Assembly (NCBI RefSeq): GCF_050947875.1
Contig: NW_027460345.1
Location: forward strand, 36,404 to 100,403
Reading direction: 5' to 3'
DNA: 64,000 nt
Origin: Dermacentor variabilis
Lineage: Eukaryota; Arthropoda; Arachnida; Ixodida; Ixodidae
Of this stretch, positions 33,844 through 45,950 are shown piece after piece (positions within the stretch are counted from its first letter, which is position 1; each line of letters starts with the position of its first letter). The translations under genes and the position numbers were made by a program. The notes beneath the pieces are model-generated. The model had not been told where the DNA came from and made no database searches. It saw only the letters and a program-made list of their open reading frames with translations.

Positions 33844-36800
33844 GCATGCAAATGGTGCTTTTGGCATAACGCGCGCGTGGATTTCTACCAAACGACGTGA
33901 AAAGCATGCCGATACTGCTCTTTTTAGCACCCGTACGTGGATTTGTGCCAAAACGCGTTTTAAGCATGCACATGCATCTTTTGGTAGACGCGGACGCTGT
34001 TTTCTGCAAAACCACATGATATGCATGCACATGGTGCTTTTGGCAGAACGCGCACGTGGATTTCTACCAAACGACGTGAAAAGCATGCCGATACTGCTCT
34101 TTTTAGCACCCGCACATGGATTTGTGCCAAAACGCGTTTTAAGCATGCACATACATCTTTTGGTAGACGCGGACGTTGTTTTCTGCAAAACCACACGATA
34201 TGCATGCAAATGGGGCTTTTGGCAGAACGCGCACGTGGATTTCTACCAAACGACGTGAAAAGCATGCCGATGCTGCTCTTTTTAGCACCCGCACATGTAT
34301 TTGTGCCAAAACGCGTTTTAAGCATGAGCATGCATCTTTTGGTAGACGCGGACGTTGTTTTCTGCAAAACCACACGATATGCATGCAAAAGGTGCTTTTG
34401 GCAGAACGCGCACGTGGATTTCTACCAAACGAGGTAAAAAGCATGCCGATGCTGCTCTTTTTAGCACCCGCACATGGATTTGTGCCAAAACGCGTTTTAA
34501 GCATGCACATGCATCTTTTGGTAGACACGGACGTTGTTTTCTCCGAAACCACACGATGTGCATGCAAATGGTGCTTTTGGCAGAACGCGCGCGTGGATTT
34601 CTACCAAACGACGTGAAAATCATGCCGATGCTGCTCTTTTTAGCACCCGCACATGGATTTGTGCCAAAAGGCTTTTAAGCATGCACATGCATCTTTTGGT
34701 AGACGCGGGCGTTGTTTTCTGCAAAACCACACGATATGCATGCAAATGGTGCTTTTGGCAGAACGCGCACGTGGATTTCTACCAAACGACGTGAAAAGCA
34801 TGCCGATGCTCCTCTTTTTAGCACCCGCACATGGATTTGTGACAAAACGCATTTTAAGCATGCACATGCATCTTTTGGTAGACGCGGACGTTGTTTTCTG
34901 CAAAACCACACGATATGCATGCAAATGGTGCTTTTGGCAGAACGCGCACGTGGATTTCTACCAAACGACGTGAAAAGCATGCCAATGCTGCTCTTTTTAG
35001 CACCCGCACATGGATTTGTGCCAAAACGCGTTTGAAGCATGCACATGCATCTTTTGGTAGACGCGGACGTTGTTTTCTGCAAAACCACACGATATGCATG
35101 CAAATGGTGCTTTTGGCAGAACGCGCACGTGGATTTCTACCAAACGACGTGAAAAGCATGCCAATGCTGCTCTTTTTAGCACCCGCGCATGGATTTGTGC
35201 CAAAACGCGTTTTAAGCAGCACATGCATCTCTTGGTAGACGCGGACGCTGTTTTCTGTAAAACCACACGATATGCATGCAAATGGTGCTTTTGGCAGAAC
35301 GCGCTCGTGAATTTCTACCAAACGACGAGAAAAGCATGCCGATGCTGCTCTTTTTAGCACCCGCACATGGATTTGTGCCAAAACGCGTTTTAAGCATGCG
35401 CATGGATCTTTTGGTAGACGCGGACGTTGTTTTCTGCAAAACCAGACGATATGCATGCAAATGGTGCTTTTGGCAGAACGCGCACGTGGATTTCTACCAA
35501 ACGACGTGAAAAACATGCCGATGCTGCTCTTTTTAGCACCCGCACATGGATTTGTGCCAAAACGCGTTTTAAGCATGCGCATGGATCTTTTGGTAGACGC
35601 GGACGTTGTTTTCTGCAAAACCACACGATATGCATGCAAATGGTGCTTTTGGCAGAACGCGCACGTGGATTTCTACCAAACGACGTGAAAAACATGCCGA
35701 TGCTGCTCTTTTTAGCACCCGCCCATGGATTTGTGCCAAAACGCGTTTTAAGCATGCACATGCATCTTTTGGTAGACGCGGACGCTGTTTTCTGCAAAAC
35801 CACACGATATGCATGCAAATGGTGCTTTTGGCAGAACGCGCGCGTGGATTTCTACCAAACGACGTGAAAAGCATGCCGAAGCTGCTCTTTTTAGCACCCG
35901 TACGTGGATTTGTGCCAAAACGCGTTTTAAGCATGCACATGCATCTTTTGGTAGACGCGGACGCTGTTTTCTGCAAAACCACACGATATGCATGCACATG
36001 GTGCTTTTGGCAGAACGCGCACGTGGATTTCTACCAAACGACGTGAAAAGCATGCCAATGCAGCTCTTTTTAGCACCCGCACATGGATTTGTGCCAAAAC
36101 GCGTTTTAAGCATGCACATGCATCTTTTGGTAGACACGGACGTTGTTTTCTGCAAAACCACACGATATGCATGCACATGGTGCTTTTGGCAGAACGCGCA
36201 CGTGGATTTCTACCAAACGACGTGAAAAGCATGCCTATGCTGCTCTTTTTAGCACCCGCACATGGATTTGTGCCAAAACGCGTTTTAAGCATGCACATGC
36301 ATCTTTTGGTAGACACGGACGTTGTTTTCTGCAAAACCACACGATATGCATGCAAATGGTGCTTTTGGCAGAACGCGCGCGTGGATTTCTGCCAAACGAC
36401 GTGAAAAGCATGCCGATGCTGCTATTTTTAGCACCCGCACATGGATTTGTGCCAAAACACGTTTGAAGCATGCACATGCATGTTTTGGTAGACGCGGACG
36501 TTGTTTTCTGGAAAACAACACGATATGCATGCAAATGGTGCTTTTGGCAGAACGCCCACGTGGATTTCTACCAAACGACGTGAAAAGCATGACAATGCTG
36601 CTCTTTTTAGCACCCGCACATGGATTTGTGCCAAAACGCGTTTTAAGCAGCACATGCATCTTTTGGTAGACGCGGACGCTGTTTTCTGCAAAACCACACG
36701 ATATGCATGCAAATGGTGCTTTTGGCAGAACGCGCGCGTGGATTTCTACCAAACGACGTGAAAAGCATGCCGAAGCTGCTCTTTTTAGCACCCGTACGTG

Positions 36801-37241
36801 GATTTGTGCCAAAACGCGTTTTAAGCATGCACATGCATCTTTTGGTAGACGCGGACGCTGTTTTCTGCAAAACCACACGATATGCATGCAAATGGTGCTT
36901 TTGGGAGAACGCGCACGTGAATTTCTACCAAACGACGTGAAAAGCATGCCGATGCTGCTCTTTTTAGCACCCGCACATGGATTTGTGCCAAAACGCGTTT
37001 TAAGCATGCACATGCATCTTTTGGTAGACGCGAACGTTGTTTTCTGCAAAACCACACTATATGCATGCAAATGGTGCTTTCGGCAGAACGCGCGCGTGGA
37101 TTTCTACCAAACGATGTGAAAAGCATGCCGAAGCTGCTCTTTTTAGCACCCGCACATGGATTTGTGCCAAAACGCGTTTTAAGCATGCACATGCATCTTT
37201 TGGTAGACACGGACGTTGTTTTCTGCAAAACCACACGATAT
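33844..37241 (+). repeat. HOR unit 13: 19 monomers, 3,398 bp
   Basis: Tags at 33,911 and 37,309. It combines the unit 11-like left series with the block carrying GCTATTTTTAGC and AAAACACGTTTGAAGC (about 36.4 kb). Private features are GGGGCTTTTGGC (34,213), GTGACAAAACGC (34,840), CCAGACGATATG (35,443) and ATGCAGCTC (36,059). Confidence 0.8.
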
Positions 37242-39030
37242 GCATGCAAACGGTGCTTTTGGCAGAACGCGCGCGTGGATTTCTACCAAACGACGTGAAA
37301 AGCATGCCGATACTGCTCTTTTTAGCACCCGTACGTGGATTTGTGCCAAAACGCGTTTTAAGCATGCACATGCATCTTTTGGTAGACGCGGACGCTGTTT
37401 TCTGCAAAACCACATGATATGCATGCACATGGTGCTTTTGGCAGAACGCGCACGTGGATTTCTACCAAACGACGTGAAAAGCATGCCGATACTGCTCTTT
37501 TTAGCACCCGCACATGGATTTGTGCCAAAACGCGTTTTAAGCATGCACATACATCTTTTGGTAGACGCGGACTTTGTTTTCTGCAAAACCACACGATATG
37601 CATGCAAATGGTGCTTTTGGCAGAACGCGCGCGTGGATTTCTACCAAACGACGTGAAAAGCATGCCGATGCTGCTCTTTTTAGCACCCGCACATGTATTG
37701 GTGCCAAAACGCGTTTTAAGCATGCGCATGCATCTTTTGGTAGACGCGGACGTTGTTTTCTGCAAAACCACACGATATGCATGCAAAAGGTGCTTTTGGC
37801 AGAACGCGCACGTGGATTTCTACCAAACGAGGTAAAAAGCATGCCGATGCTGCTCTTTTTAGCACCCGCACATGGATTTGTGCCAAAACGCGTTTTAAGC
37901 ATGCACATGCATCTTTTGGTAGACACGGACGTTGTTTTCTCCAAAACCACACGATGTGCATGCAAATGGTGCTTTTGGCAGAACGCGTGCGTGGATTTCT
38001 ACCAAACGACGTGAAAAGCATGCCGATGCTGCTCTTTTTAGCACCCGCACATGGATTTGTGCCAAAAGGCTTTTAAGCATGCACATGCATCTTTTGGTAG
38101 ACGCGGGCGTTGTTTTCTGCAAAACCACACGATATGCATGCAAATGGTGCTTTTGGCAGAACGCGCACGTGGATTTCTACCAAACGACGTGAAAAGCATG
38201 CCGATGCTCCTCTTTTTAGCACCCGCACATGGATTTGTGACAAAACGCATTTTAAGCATGCACATGCAGCTTTTGGTAGACGCGGACGTTGTTTTCTGCA
38301 AAACCACACGATATGCATGCAAATGGTGCTTTTGGCAGAACGCGCACGTGGATTTCTACCAAACGACGTGAAAAGCATGCCAATGCTGCTCTTTTTAGCA
38401 CCCGCACACGGATTTGTCCCAAAACGCGTTTTAAGCATGCACATGCATCTTTTGGTAGACACGGACGTTGTTTTCTGCAAAACCACACGATATGCATGCA
38501 AATGGTGCTTTTGGCAGAACGCGCGCGTGGATGTCTACCAAACGACGTGAAAAGCATGCCGAAGCTGCTCTTTTTAGCACCCGTACGTGGATTTGTGCCA
38601 AAACGCGTTTTAAGCATGCACATGCATCTTTTGGTAGACGCGGACGCTGTTTTCAGCAAAACCACACGATATGCATGCAAATGGTGCTTTTGGGAGAACG
38701 CGCACGTGAATTTCTACCAAACGACGTGAAAAGCATGCCGATGCTGCTCTTTTTAGCACCCGCACATGGATTTGTGCCAAAACGCGTTTTAAGCATGCAC
38801 ATGCATCTTTTGGTAGACGCGAACGTTGTTTTCTGCAAAACCACACTATATGCATGCAAATGGTGCTTTCGGCAGAACGCGCGCGTGGATTTCTACCAAA
38901 CGATGTGAAAAGCATGCCGAAGCTGCTCTTTTTAGCACCCGCACATGGATTTGTGCCAAAACGCGTTTTAAGCATGCACATGCATCTTTTGGTAGACACG
39001 GACGTTGTTTTCTGCAAAACCACACGATAT
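37242..39030 (+). repeat. HOR unit 14: 10 monomers, 1,789 bp, contracted
   Basis: Tags at 37,309 and 39,098; the shortest unit after unit 10. It carries GTATTGGTGCC (37,698), GAGGTAAAAAGC, GGGCGTTG and CGAACGTTG but not the GCTATTTTTAGC block. The next stretch repeats its opening at offset 1,789 (GTATTGGTGCC near 39,486), then loses the unit tag. Confidence 0.8.
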
Positions 39031-41600
39031 GCATGCAAATGGTGCTTTTGGCAGAACGCGCGCGTGGATTTCTACCAAACGACGTGAAAAGCATGCCGAT
39101 ACTGCTCTTTTTAGCACCCGTACGTGGATTTGTGCCAAAACGCGTTTTAAGCATGCACATGCATCTTTTGGTAGACGCGGACGCTGTTTTCTGCAAAACC
39201 ACATGATATGCATGCACATGGTGCTTTTGGCAGAACGCGCACGTGGATTTCTACCAAACGACGTGAAAAGCATGCCGATACTGCTCTTTTTAGCACCCGC
39301 ACATGGATTTGTGCCAAAACGCGTTTTAAGCATGCACATACATCTTTCGGTAGACGCGGACGTTGTTTTCTGCAAAACCACACGATATGCATGCAAATGG
39401 TGCTTTTGGCAGAACGCGCGCGTGGATTTCTACCAAACGACGTGAAAAGCATGCCGATGCTGCTCTTTTTAGCACCCGCACATGTATTGGTGCCAAAACG
39501 CGTTTTAAGCATGCGCATGCATCTTTTGGTAGACGCGGACGTTGTTTTCTGCATAACCACACGATATGCATGCAAAAGGTGCTTTTGGCAGAACGCGCAC
39601 ATGGATTTCTACCAAACGAGGTAAAAAGCATGCCGATGCTGCTCTTTTTAGCACCCGCACATGGATTTGTGCCAAAACGCGTTTTAAGCATGCACATGCA
39701 TCTTTTGGTAGACACGGACGTTGTTTTCTCCAAAACCACACGATGTGCATGCAAATGGTGCTTTTGGCAGAACGCGTGCGTGGATTTCTACCAAACGACG
39801 TGAAAAGCATGCCGATGCTGCTCTTTTTAGCACCCGCACATGGATTTGTGCCAAAACGCTTTTAAGCATGCACATGCATCTTTTGGTAGACGCGGGCGTT
39901 GTTTTCTGCAAAACCACACGATATGCATGCAAATGGTGCTTTTGGCAGAACGCGCACGTGGATTTCTACCAAACGACGTGAAAAGCATGCCGATGCTCCT
40001 CTTTTTAGCACCCGCCATGGATTTGTGACACAACGCATTTTAAGCATGCACATGCATCTTTTGGTAGACGCGGACGTTGTTTTCTGCAAAACCACACGAT
40101 ATGCATGCAAATGGTGCTTTTGGCAGAACGCGCACGTGGATTTCTACCAAACGACGTGAAAAGCATGCCAATGCTGCTCTTTTTAGCACCCGCACATGGA
40201 TTTGTGCCAAAACGCGTTTGAAGCATGCACATGCATCTTTTGGTAGACGCGGACGTTGTTTTCTGCAAAACCACACGATATGCATGCAAATGGTGCTTTT
40301 GGCAGAACGCGCACGTGGATTTCTACCAAACGACGTGAAAAACATGCCGATGCTGCTCTTTTTAGCACCCGCACATGGATTTGTGCCAAAACGCGTTTTA
40401 AGCATGTGCATGGATCTTTTGGTAGACGCGGACGTTGTTTTCTGCAAAACCACACGATATGCATGCAAATGGTGCTTTTGGAAGAACGCGCACGTGGATT
40501 TCTACCAAACGACGTGAAAAACATGCCGATGCTGCTCTTTTTAGCACCCGCCCATGGATTTGTGCCAAAACGCGTTTTAAGCATGCACATGCATGTTTTG
40601 GTAGACGCGGACGTTGTTTTCTGCAAAACCACACGATATGCATGCAAATGGTGCTTTTGGCAGAACGCGCGCGTGGATTTCTACCAAACGACGTGAAAAG
40701 CATGCCGCAGCTGCTCTTTTTAGCACCCGTACGTGGATTTGTGCCAAAACGCGTTTTAAGCATGCACATGCATCTTTTGGTAGACGCGGACGCTGTTTTC
40801 TGCAAAACCACACGATATGCATGCACATGGTGCTTTTGGCAGAACGCGCACGTGGATTTCTACCAAACGACGTGAAAAGCATGCCAATGCTGCTCTTTTT
40901 AGCACCCGCACATGGATTTGTGCCAGAACGCGTTTTAAGCATGCACATGCATCTTTTGGTACACACGGACGTTGTTTTCTGCAAAACCACACGATATGCA
41001 TGCAAATGGTGCTTTTGGCAGAACGCGCGCGTGGATTTCAACCAAACGACGTGAAAAGCATGCCGATGCTGCTATTTTTAGCACCCGCACATGGATTTGG
41101 CCAAAACACGTTTGAAGCATGCACATGCATCTTTTGGTAGACGCGGACGTTGTTTTCTGCAAAACAACACGATATGCATGCAAATGGTGCTTTTGGCAGA
41201 ACGCCCACGTGGATTTCTACAAAACGACGTGAAAAGCATGACAATGCTGCTCTTTTTAGCACCCGCACATGGATTTGTGCCAAAACGCGTTTTAAGCAGC
41301 ACATGCATCTTTTCGTAGACGCGGACGCTGTTTTCTGCAAAACCACACGATATGCATGCAAATGGTGCTTTTGGCAGAACGCGCGCGTGGATTTCTACCA
41401 AACGACGTGAAAAGCATGCCGAAGCTGCTCTTTTTAGCACCCGTACGTGGATTTGTGCCAAAACGCGTTTTAAGCATGCACATGCATCTTTTGGTAGACG
41501 CGGACGCTGTTTTCTGCAAAACCACACGATATGCATGCACATGGTGCTTTTGGCAGAACGCGCACGTGGATTTCTACCAAACGACGTGAAAAGCATGCCA
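39031..41600 (+). repeat. Right end of domain C, no further unit tag
   Basis: The left part follows unit 14 and then unit 13 types. The expected tag monomer is replaced by CGCAGCTGC with CCGTACGTGG (40,706) and CGAAGCTGC with CCGTACGTGG (41,421). Small private indels are a 1-bp loss near 39,858 (AAAACGCTTTTAAG), one near 40,015 (CCCGCCATGG) and one near 41,098 (GATTTGGCC). A shortened GCTATTTTTAGC block sits near 41,080. Confidence 0.75.
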
Positions 41601-42359
41601 ATGCAGCTCTTTTTAGCACCCGCACATGGATTTGTGCCAAAACGCGTTTTAAGCATGCACATGCATCTTTTGGTAGACACGGACGTTGTTTTCTGCAAAA
41701 CCACACGATATGCATGCAAATGGTGCTTTTGGCAGAACGCGCGCGTGGATTTCTACCAAACGACGTGAAAAGCATGCCGATGCTGCTATTTTTAGCACCC
41801 GCACATGGATTTGTGCCAAAACACGTTTGAAGCATGCACATGCATCTTTTGATAGACGCGGACGTTGTTTTCTGCAAAACCACACGATATGCATGCAAAT
41901 GGTGCTTTTGGCAGAAGCCGCGCCTGGATTTCTACCAAACGACGTGAAAAGCATGCCGAAGCTGCTCTTTTTAGCACGCGCACATGGATTTGTGCCAAAA
42001 CGCGTTTTAAGCATGCGCATGCATCTTTTGGTAGACGCGGACGTTGTTTTCTGCAAAACCACACGATATGCATGCAAATGGTGCTTTTGGCAGAACGCGC
42101 ACGTGGATTTCTACCAAACGACGTGAAAACCATGCCGATGCTGCTCTTTTTAGCACCCGCACATGGATTTGTGCCAAAACGCGTTTTAAGCACGCACATG
42201 CATGTTTTGGTAGACGCGGACGCTGTTTTCTGCAAAACCACACGATATGCATGCAAATGGTGCTTTTGGCAGAACGCGCGCGTGGATTTCTACCAAACGA
42301 CGTGAAAAGCATGCCGAAGCTGCTCTTTTTAGCACCCGCACATAGATTTGTGCCAAAAC

Positions 42360-42740
42360 GCGTTTTAAGCATGCGCATGCATCTTTTGGTGGACGCGGAC
42401 GTTGTTTTCTGCAAAACCACTCGATATGCATGCAAAAGGCGCTTTTGGCAGAACGCGCACGTGGATTTCTACCAAATGACGTGAAAAGCATGCCGATGCT
42501 GCTCTTTTTAGCACCCGCACATGGATTTGTGCCAAAACGCGTTTTAAGCATGCACATGTCTTTTGGTAGACACAGACGTTGTTTTCTGCAAAACCACACG
42601 ATATGCATGCAAATGGTGCTTTTGGCAGAACGCGCGCGTGGATTTCTACCAAACGACGTGAAAAGCATGCCGATTCTGCTCTTTTTAGCACCCGCACACG
42701 GATTTGTGCCAAAAGGCGTTTTAAGCATGCACATGCATCT
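42360..42740 (+). repeat. Block P, copy 1
   Basis: GGTGGACGCGG near 42,388, then AAAAGGCGC, AAATGACGTG, the 2-bp-short ACATGTCTTTTGG (42,554), ACACAGACG and AAAAGGCGTTTT. It is followed by a monomer with GACGGGAAAAAATGCC (42,834), as in copy 3. Confidence 0.75.
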
Positions 42741-43254
42741 TTTGGTAGACGCGGACGTTGTTTTCTGCAAAACCACACGATATGCATGCAAATGGTGCTT
42801 TTGGCAGAACGCGCACGTGGATGTCTACCAAACGACGGGAAAAAATGCCGATGCTGTTCTTTTTAGCACCCGCACATGGATTTGCGCCAAAATGCGTTTT
42901 AAGCATGCGCATGGATCTTTTGGTAGACGCGGACGTTGTTTTCTGCAAAACCACACGATATGCATGCAAATGGTGCTTTTGGCAGAACGCGCACGTGGAT
43001 TTCTACCAAACGACGTGAAAACCATGCCGATGCTGCTCTTTTTAGCACCCGCACATGGATTTGTGCCAAAACGCGTTTTAAGCACGCACATGCATGTTTT
43101 GCTAGACGTGGACGTTGTTTTCTGCAAAACCACACGATATGCATGCAAATGGTGCTTTTGGCAGAACGCGCGCGTGGATTTCTACCAAACGACGTGAAAA
43201 GCATGCCGAAGCTGCTCTTTTTAGCACCCGCACATAGATTTGTGCCAAAACGCG

Positions 43255-45950
43255 TTTTAAGCATGCGCATGCATCTTTTGGTGGACGCGGACGTTGTTTT
43301 CTGCAAAACCACTCGATATGCATGCAAAAGGCGCTTTTGGCAGAACGCGCACGTGGATTTCTACCAAATGACGTGAAAAGAATGCCGATGCTGCTCTTTT
43401 TAGCACCCGCACATGGATTTGTGCCAAAACGCGTTTTAAGCATGCACATGTCTTTTGGTAGACACAGACGTTGTTTTCTGCAAAACCACACAATATGCAT
43501 GCAAATGGTGCTTTTGGCAGAACTCGCGCGTGGATTTCTACCAAACGACGTGAAAAGCATGCCGATTCTGCTCTTTTTAGCACCCGCACATGGATTTGTG
43601 CCAAAAGGCGTTTTAAGCATGCACATTCATCTTTTGGTAGACGCGGACGTTGTTTTCTGCAAAACCACACGATATGCATGCAAATGGTGCTTTTGGTAGA
43701 ACGCGCACGTGGATTTCTACCAAACGACGTGAAAAGCATGCCAATGCTGCTCTTTTTAGCACCCCCACAGGGATTTGTGCCAAAACGCGTTTTAAGCATG
43801 CACATGCACCTTTTGGTAGACGCGGACGCTGTTTTCTGCAAAACCACACGATTTGCATGCAAATGGTGCTTTGGCAAAACGCGCACGTGGATTTCTACCA
43901 AGCGACGTGAAAAGCATGCCGATGCTCCTCTTTTTAGCACCCGCACATGGATTTGTGCCAAAACGCGTTTTAAGCATGCACATGCATCTTTTGGTAGACG
44001 CGGACGTTGTTTTCTGCAAAACCACACGATATGCATGCAAATGGTGCTTTTGGAAGAACGCGCACGTGGATTTCTACCAAACGATGTGAAAAGCATGCCA
44101 ATGCTGCTCTTTTTAGCACCCGCCCATGGATTTGTGCCAAAACGCGTTTTAAGCAGCTCATGCATCTTTTGGTAGACGCGGACGCTGTTTTCTGCAAAAC
44201 CACACGATATGCATGCAAATGGTGCTTTTGGCAGAACGCGCACGTGGATTTCTACCAAACGACGTGAAAAGCATGCCGATGCTGCTCTTTTTAGTACCCG
44301 CACATGGATTTGTGCCAAAACGCGATTTAAGCAGCACATGCATCTCTTGGTAGACGCGGACGCTGTTTTCTGCAAAACCACACGATATGCAAGCAAATGG
44401 TGCTTTTGGCAAAACGCGCACGTGAATTTCTACCAAACGACGAGAAAAGCATGCCGATGCTGCTCTTTTTAGCACCCGCACATGGATTTGTGCCAAAACG
44501 CGTTTTAAACATGCGCATGGATCGTTTGGTAGACGCGGACGTTGTTTTCTGCAAAACCACACGATATGCATGCAAATGGTGCTTTGGCAGAACGCGCACG
44601 TGGATTTCTACCGAACGACGTGAAAAGCATGTCGATGCTGCTGTTTTGAGCACCCACACATGGATTTGTGCCAAAACGCGTTTTAAGCATGCGCATGCAT
44701 ATTTTGGTAGACGCGGACGTTGTTTTCTGCAAAACCACACGATATGCATGCAAATGGTGCTTTTGGGAGAACGCGCACGTGGATTTCTACCAAACGACGT
44801 GAAAAGCATGCCGATGCTGCTCTTTTTAGCACCCGCACATTGATTTGTGCCAAAACGCGTTTTAAGCATGCACATGCATCTTTTGGTAGACGCGGACGTT
44901 GTTTTCTCCAAAACCACACGATATGCATGCAAATGGTGCTTTTGGCAGAACGCGCGCGTGGATTTCTACCAAACGACGTGAAAAGCATGCCGATACTGCT
45001 CTTTTTAGCACCCGCACATTGATTTGTGCCAAAACGCGTTTTAAGCATGCACATGCATCTTTTGGTAGACGCGGACGCTGTTTTCTGCAAAACCACACGA
45101 TATGCATGCAAATGGTGCTTTTGGCAGAACGCGCACGTGGATTTCTACCAAACGACGTGAAAAGCATGCCAATGCTGCTCTTTTTAGCACCCGCACATGG
45201 ATTTCTGCCCAAACGCGTTTTAAACATGCACATGCATCTTTTGGTAGACGCGGACGCTGTTTTCTGCAAAACCACACGATATGCATTCAATGGTGCTTTT
45301 GGCAGAACGCGCACGTGGATTTCTACCAAACGACGTGAAAAGCATGCCAATGCTGCTCTTTTTAGCACCCGCACATGGAGTTGTGCCAAAACGCGTTTTA
45401 AGCATGCACATGCATCTTTTGGTAGACGCGGACGCTGTTTTCTGCAAAACCACACGATATGCATGCAAATGGTGTATTTGGCAGAACGCGCACGTGGATT
45501 TCTACCAAACGACGTGAAAAGCATGCCGATGCTGCTCTTTTTAGCACCCGCACATGGATTTGTGCCAAAACGCGTTTTAAGCATGCGCATGCATCTTTTG
45601 GTAGACGCGGACGTTGTTTTCTGCAAAACCACACGATATGCATGCAAAAGGTGCTTTTGGCAGAACGCGCACGTGGATTTCTACCAAACGAGGTAAAAAG
45701 CATGCCGATGCTGCTCTTTTTAGCACCCGCACATGGATTTGTGCCAAAACGCGTTTTAAGCATGCACATGCATCTTTTGGTAGACACGGACGTTGTTTTC
45801 TCCAAAACCACACGATGTGCATGCAAATGGTGCTTTTGGCAGAACGCGCGCGTGGATTTCTACCAAACGACGTGAAAAGCATGCCGATGCTGCTCTTTTT
45901 AGCACCCGCACATGGATTTGTGCCAAAAGGCTTTTAAGCATGCACATGCA
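43255..45950 (+). repeat. Superblock P-Q-R, copy 1
   Basis: Block P starts with GGTGGACGCGG (43,280) and has ACATGTCTTTTGG at 43,446. Block Q has ACCCCCACAGGG at 43,761. Block R has CGCGATTTAAGCAGC near 44,322. The same order recurs from about 55,225 (Q at 55,912; offset 12,151) and about 61,660 (Q at 62,349; offset 6,437). A 379-codon reading frame here on the minus strand (43,257-44,396) is a frame-resetting by-product of the indels. Confidence 0.75.

Larger units (their letters stand above)
24726..41600 (+). repeat. Array domain C (9- to 19-mer HORs)
   Basis: Characteristic variants are CCAAACGAGGTAAAAAGC, TTCTCCGAAACC or TTCTCCAAAACC with CGATGTGC, GACGCGGGCGTTG, GACGCGAACGTTG with CTTTCGGC, and CGCTCGTGAATTTC with ACGACGAGAAAAGC. 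A block with GCTATTTTTAGC and AAAACACGTTTGAAGC recurs at about 26.3-27.1, 30.4-31.2 and 36.3-37.1 kb (offsets 4,112 and 5,900) and in part near 41 kb. Right boundary approximate. Confidence 0.8.

Noticed and set aside
43257..44396. 379-codon minus-strand open reading frame as a protein-coding gene
   Set aside because: It consists of the satellite read through several monomers, with frame changes caused by 1-bp deletions. The same peptides occur in all frames along the window, and there is no promoter, intron or domain signature.
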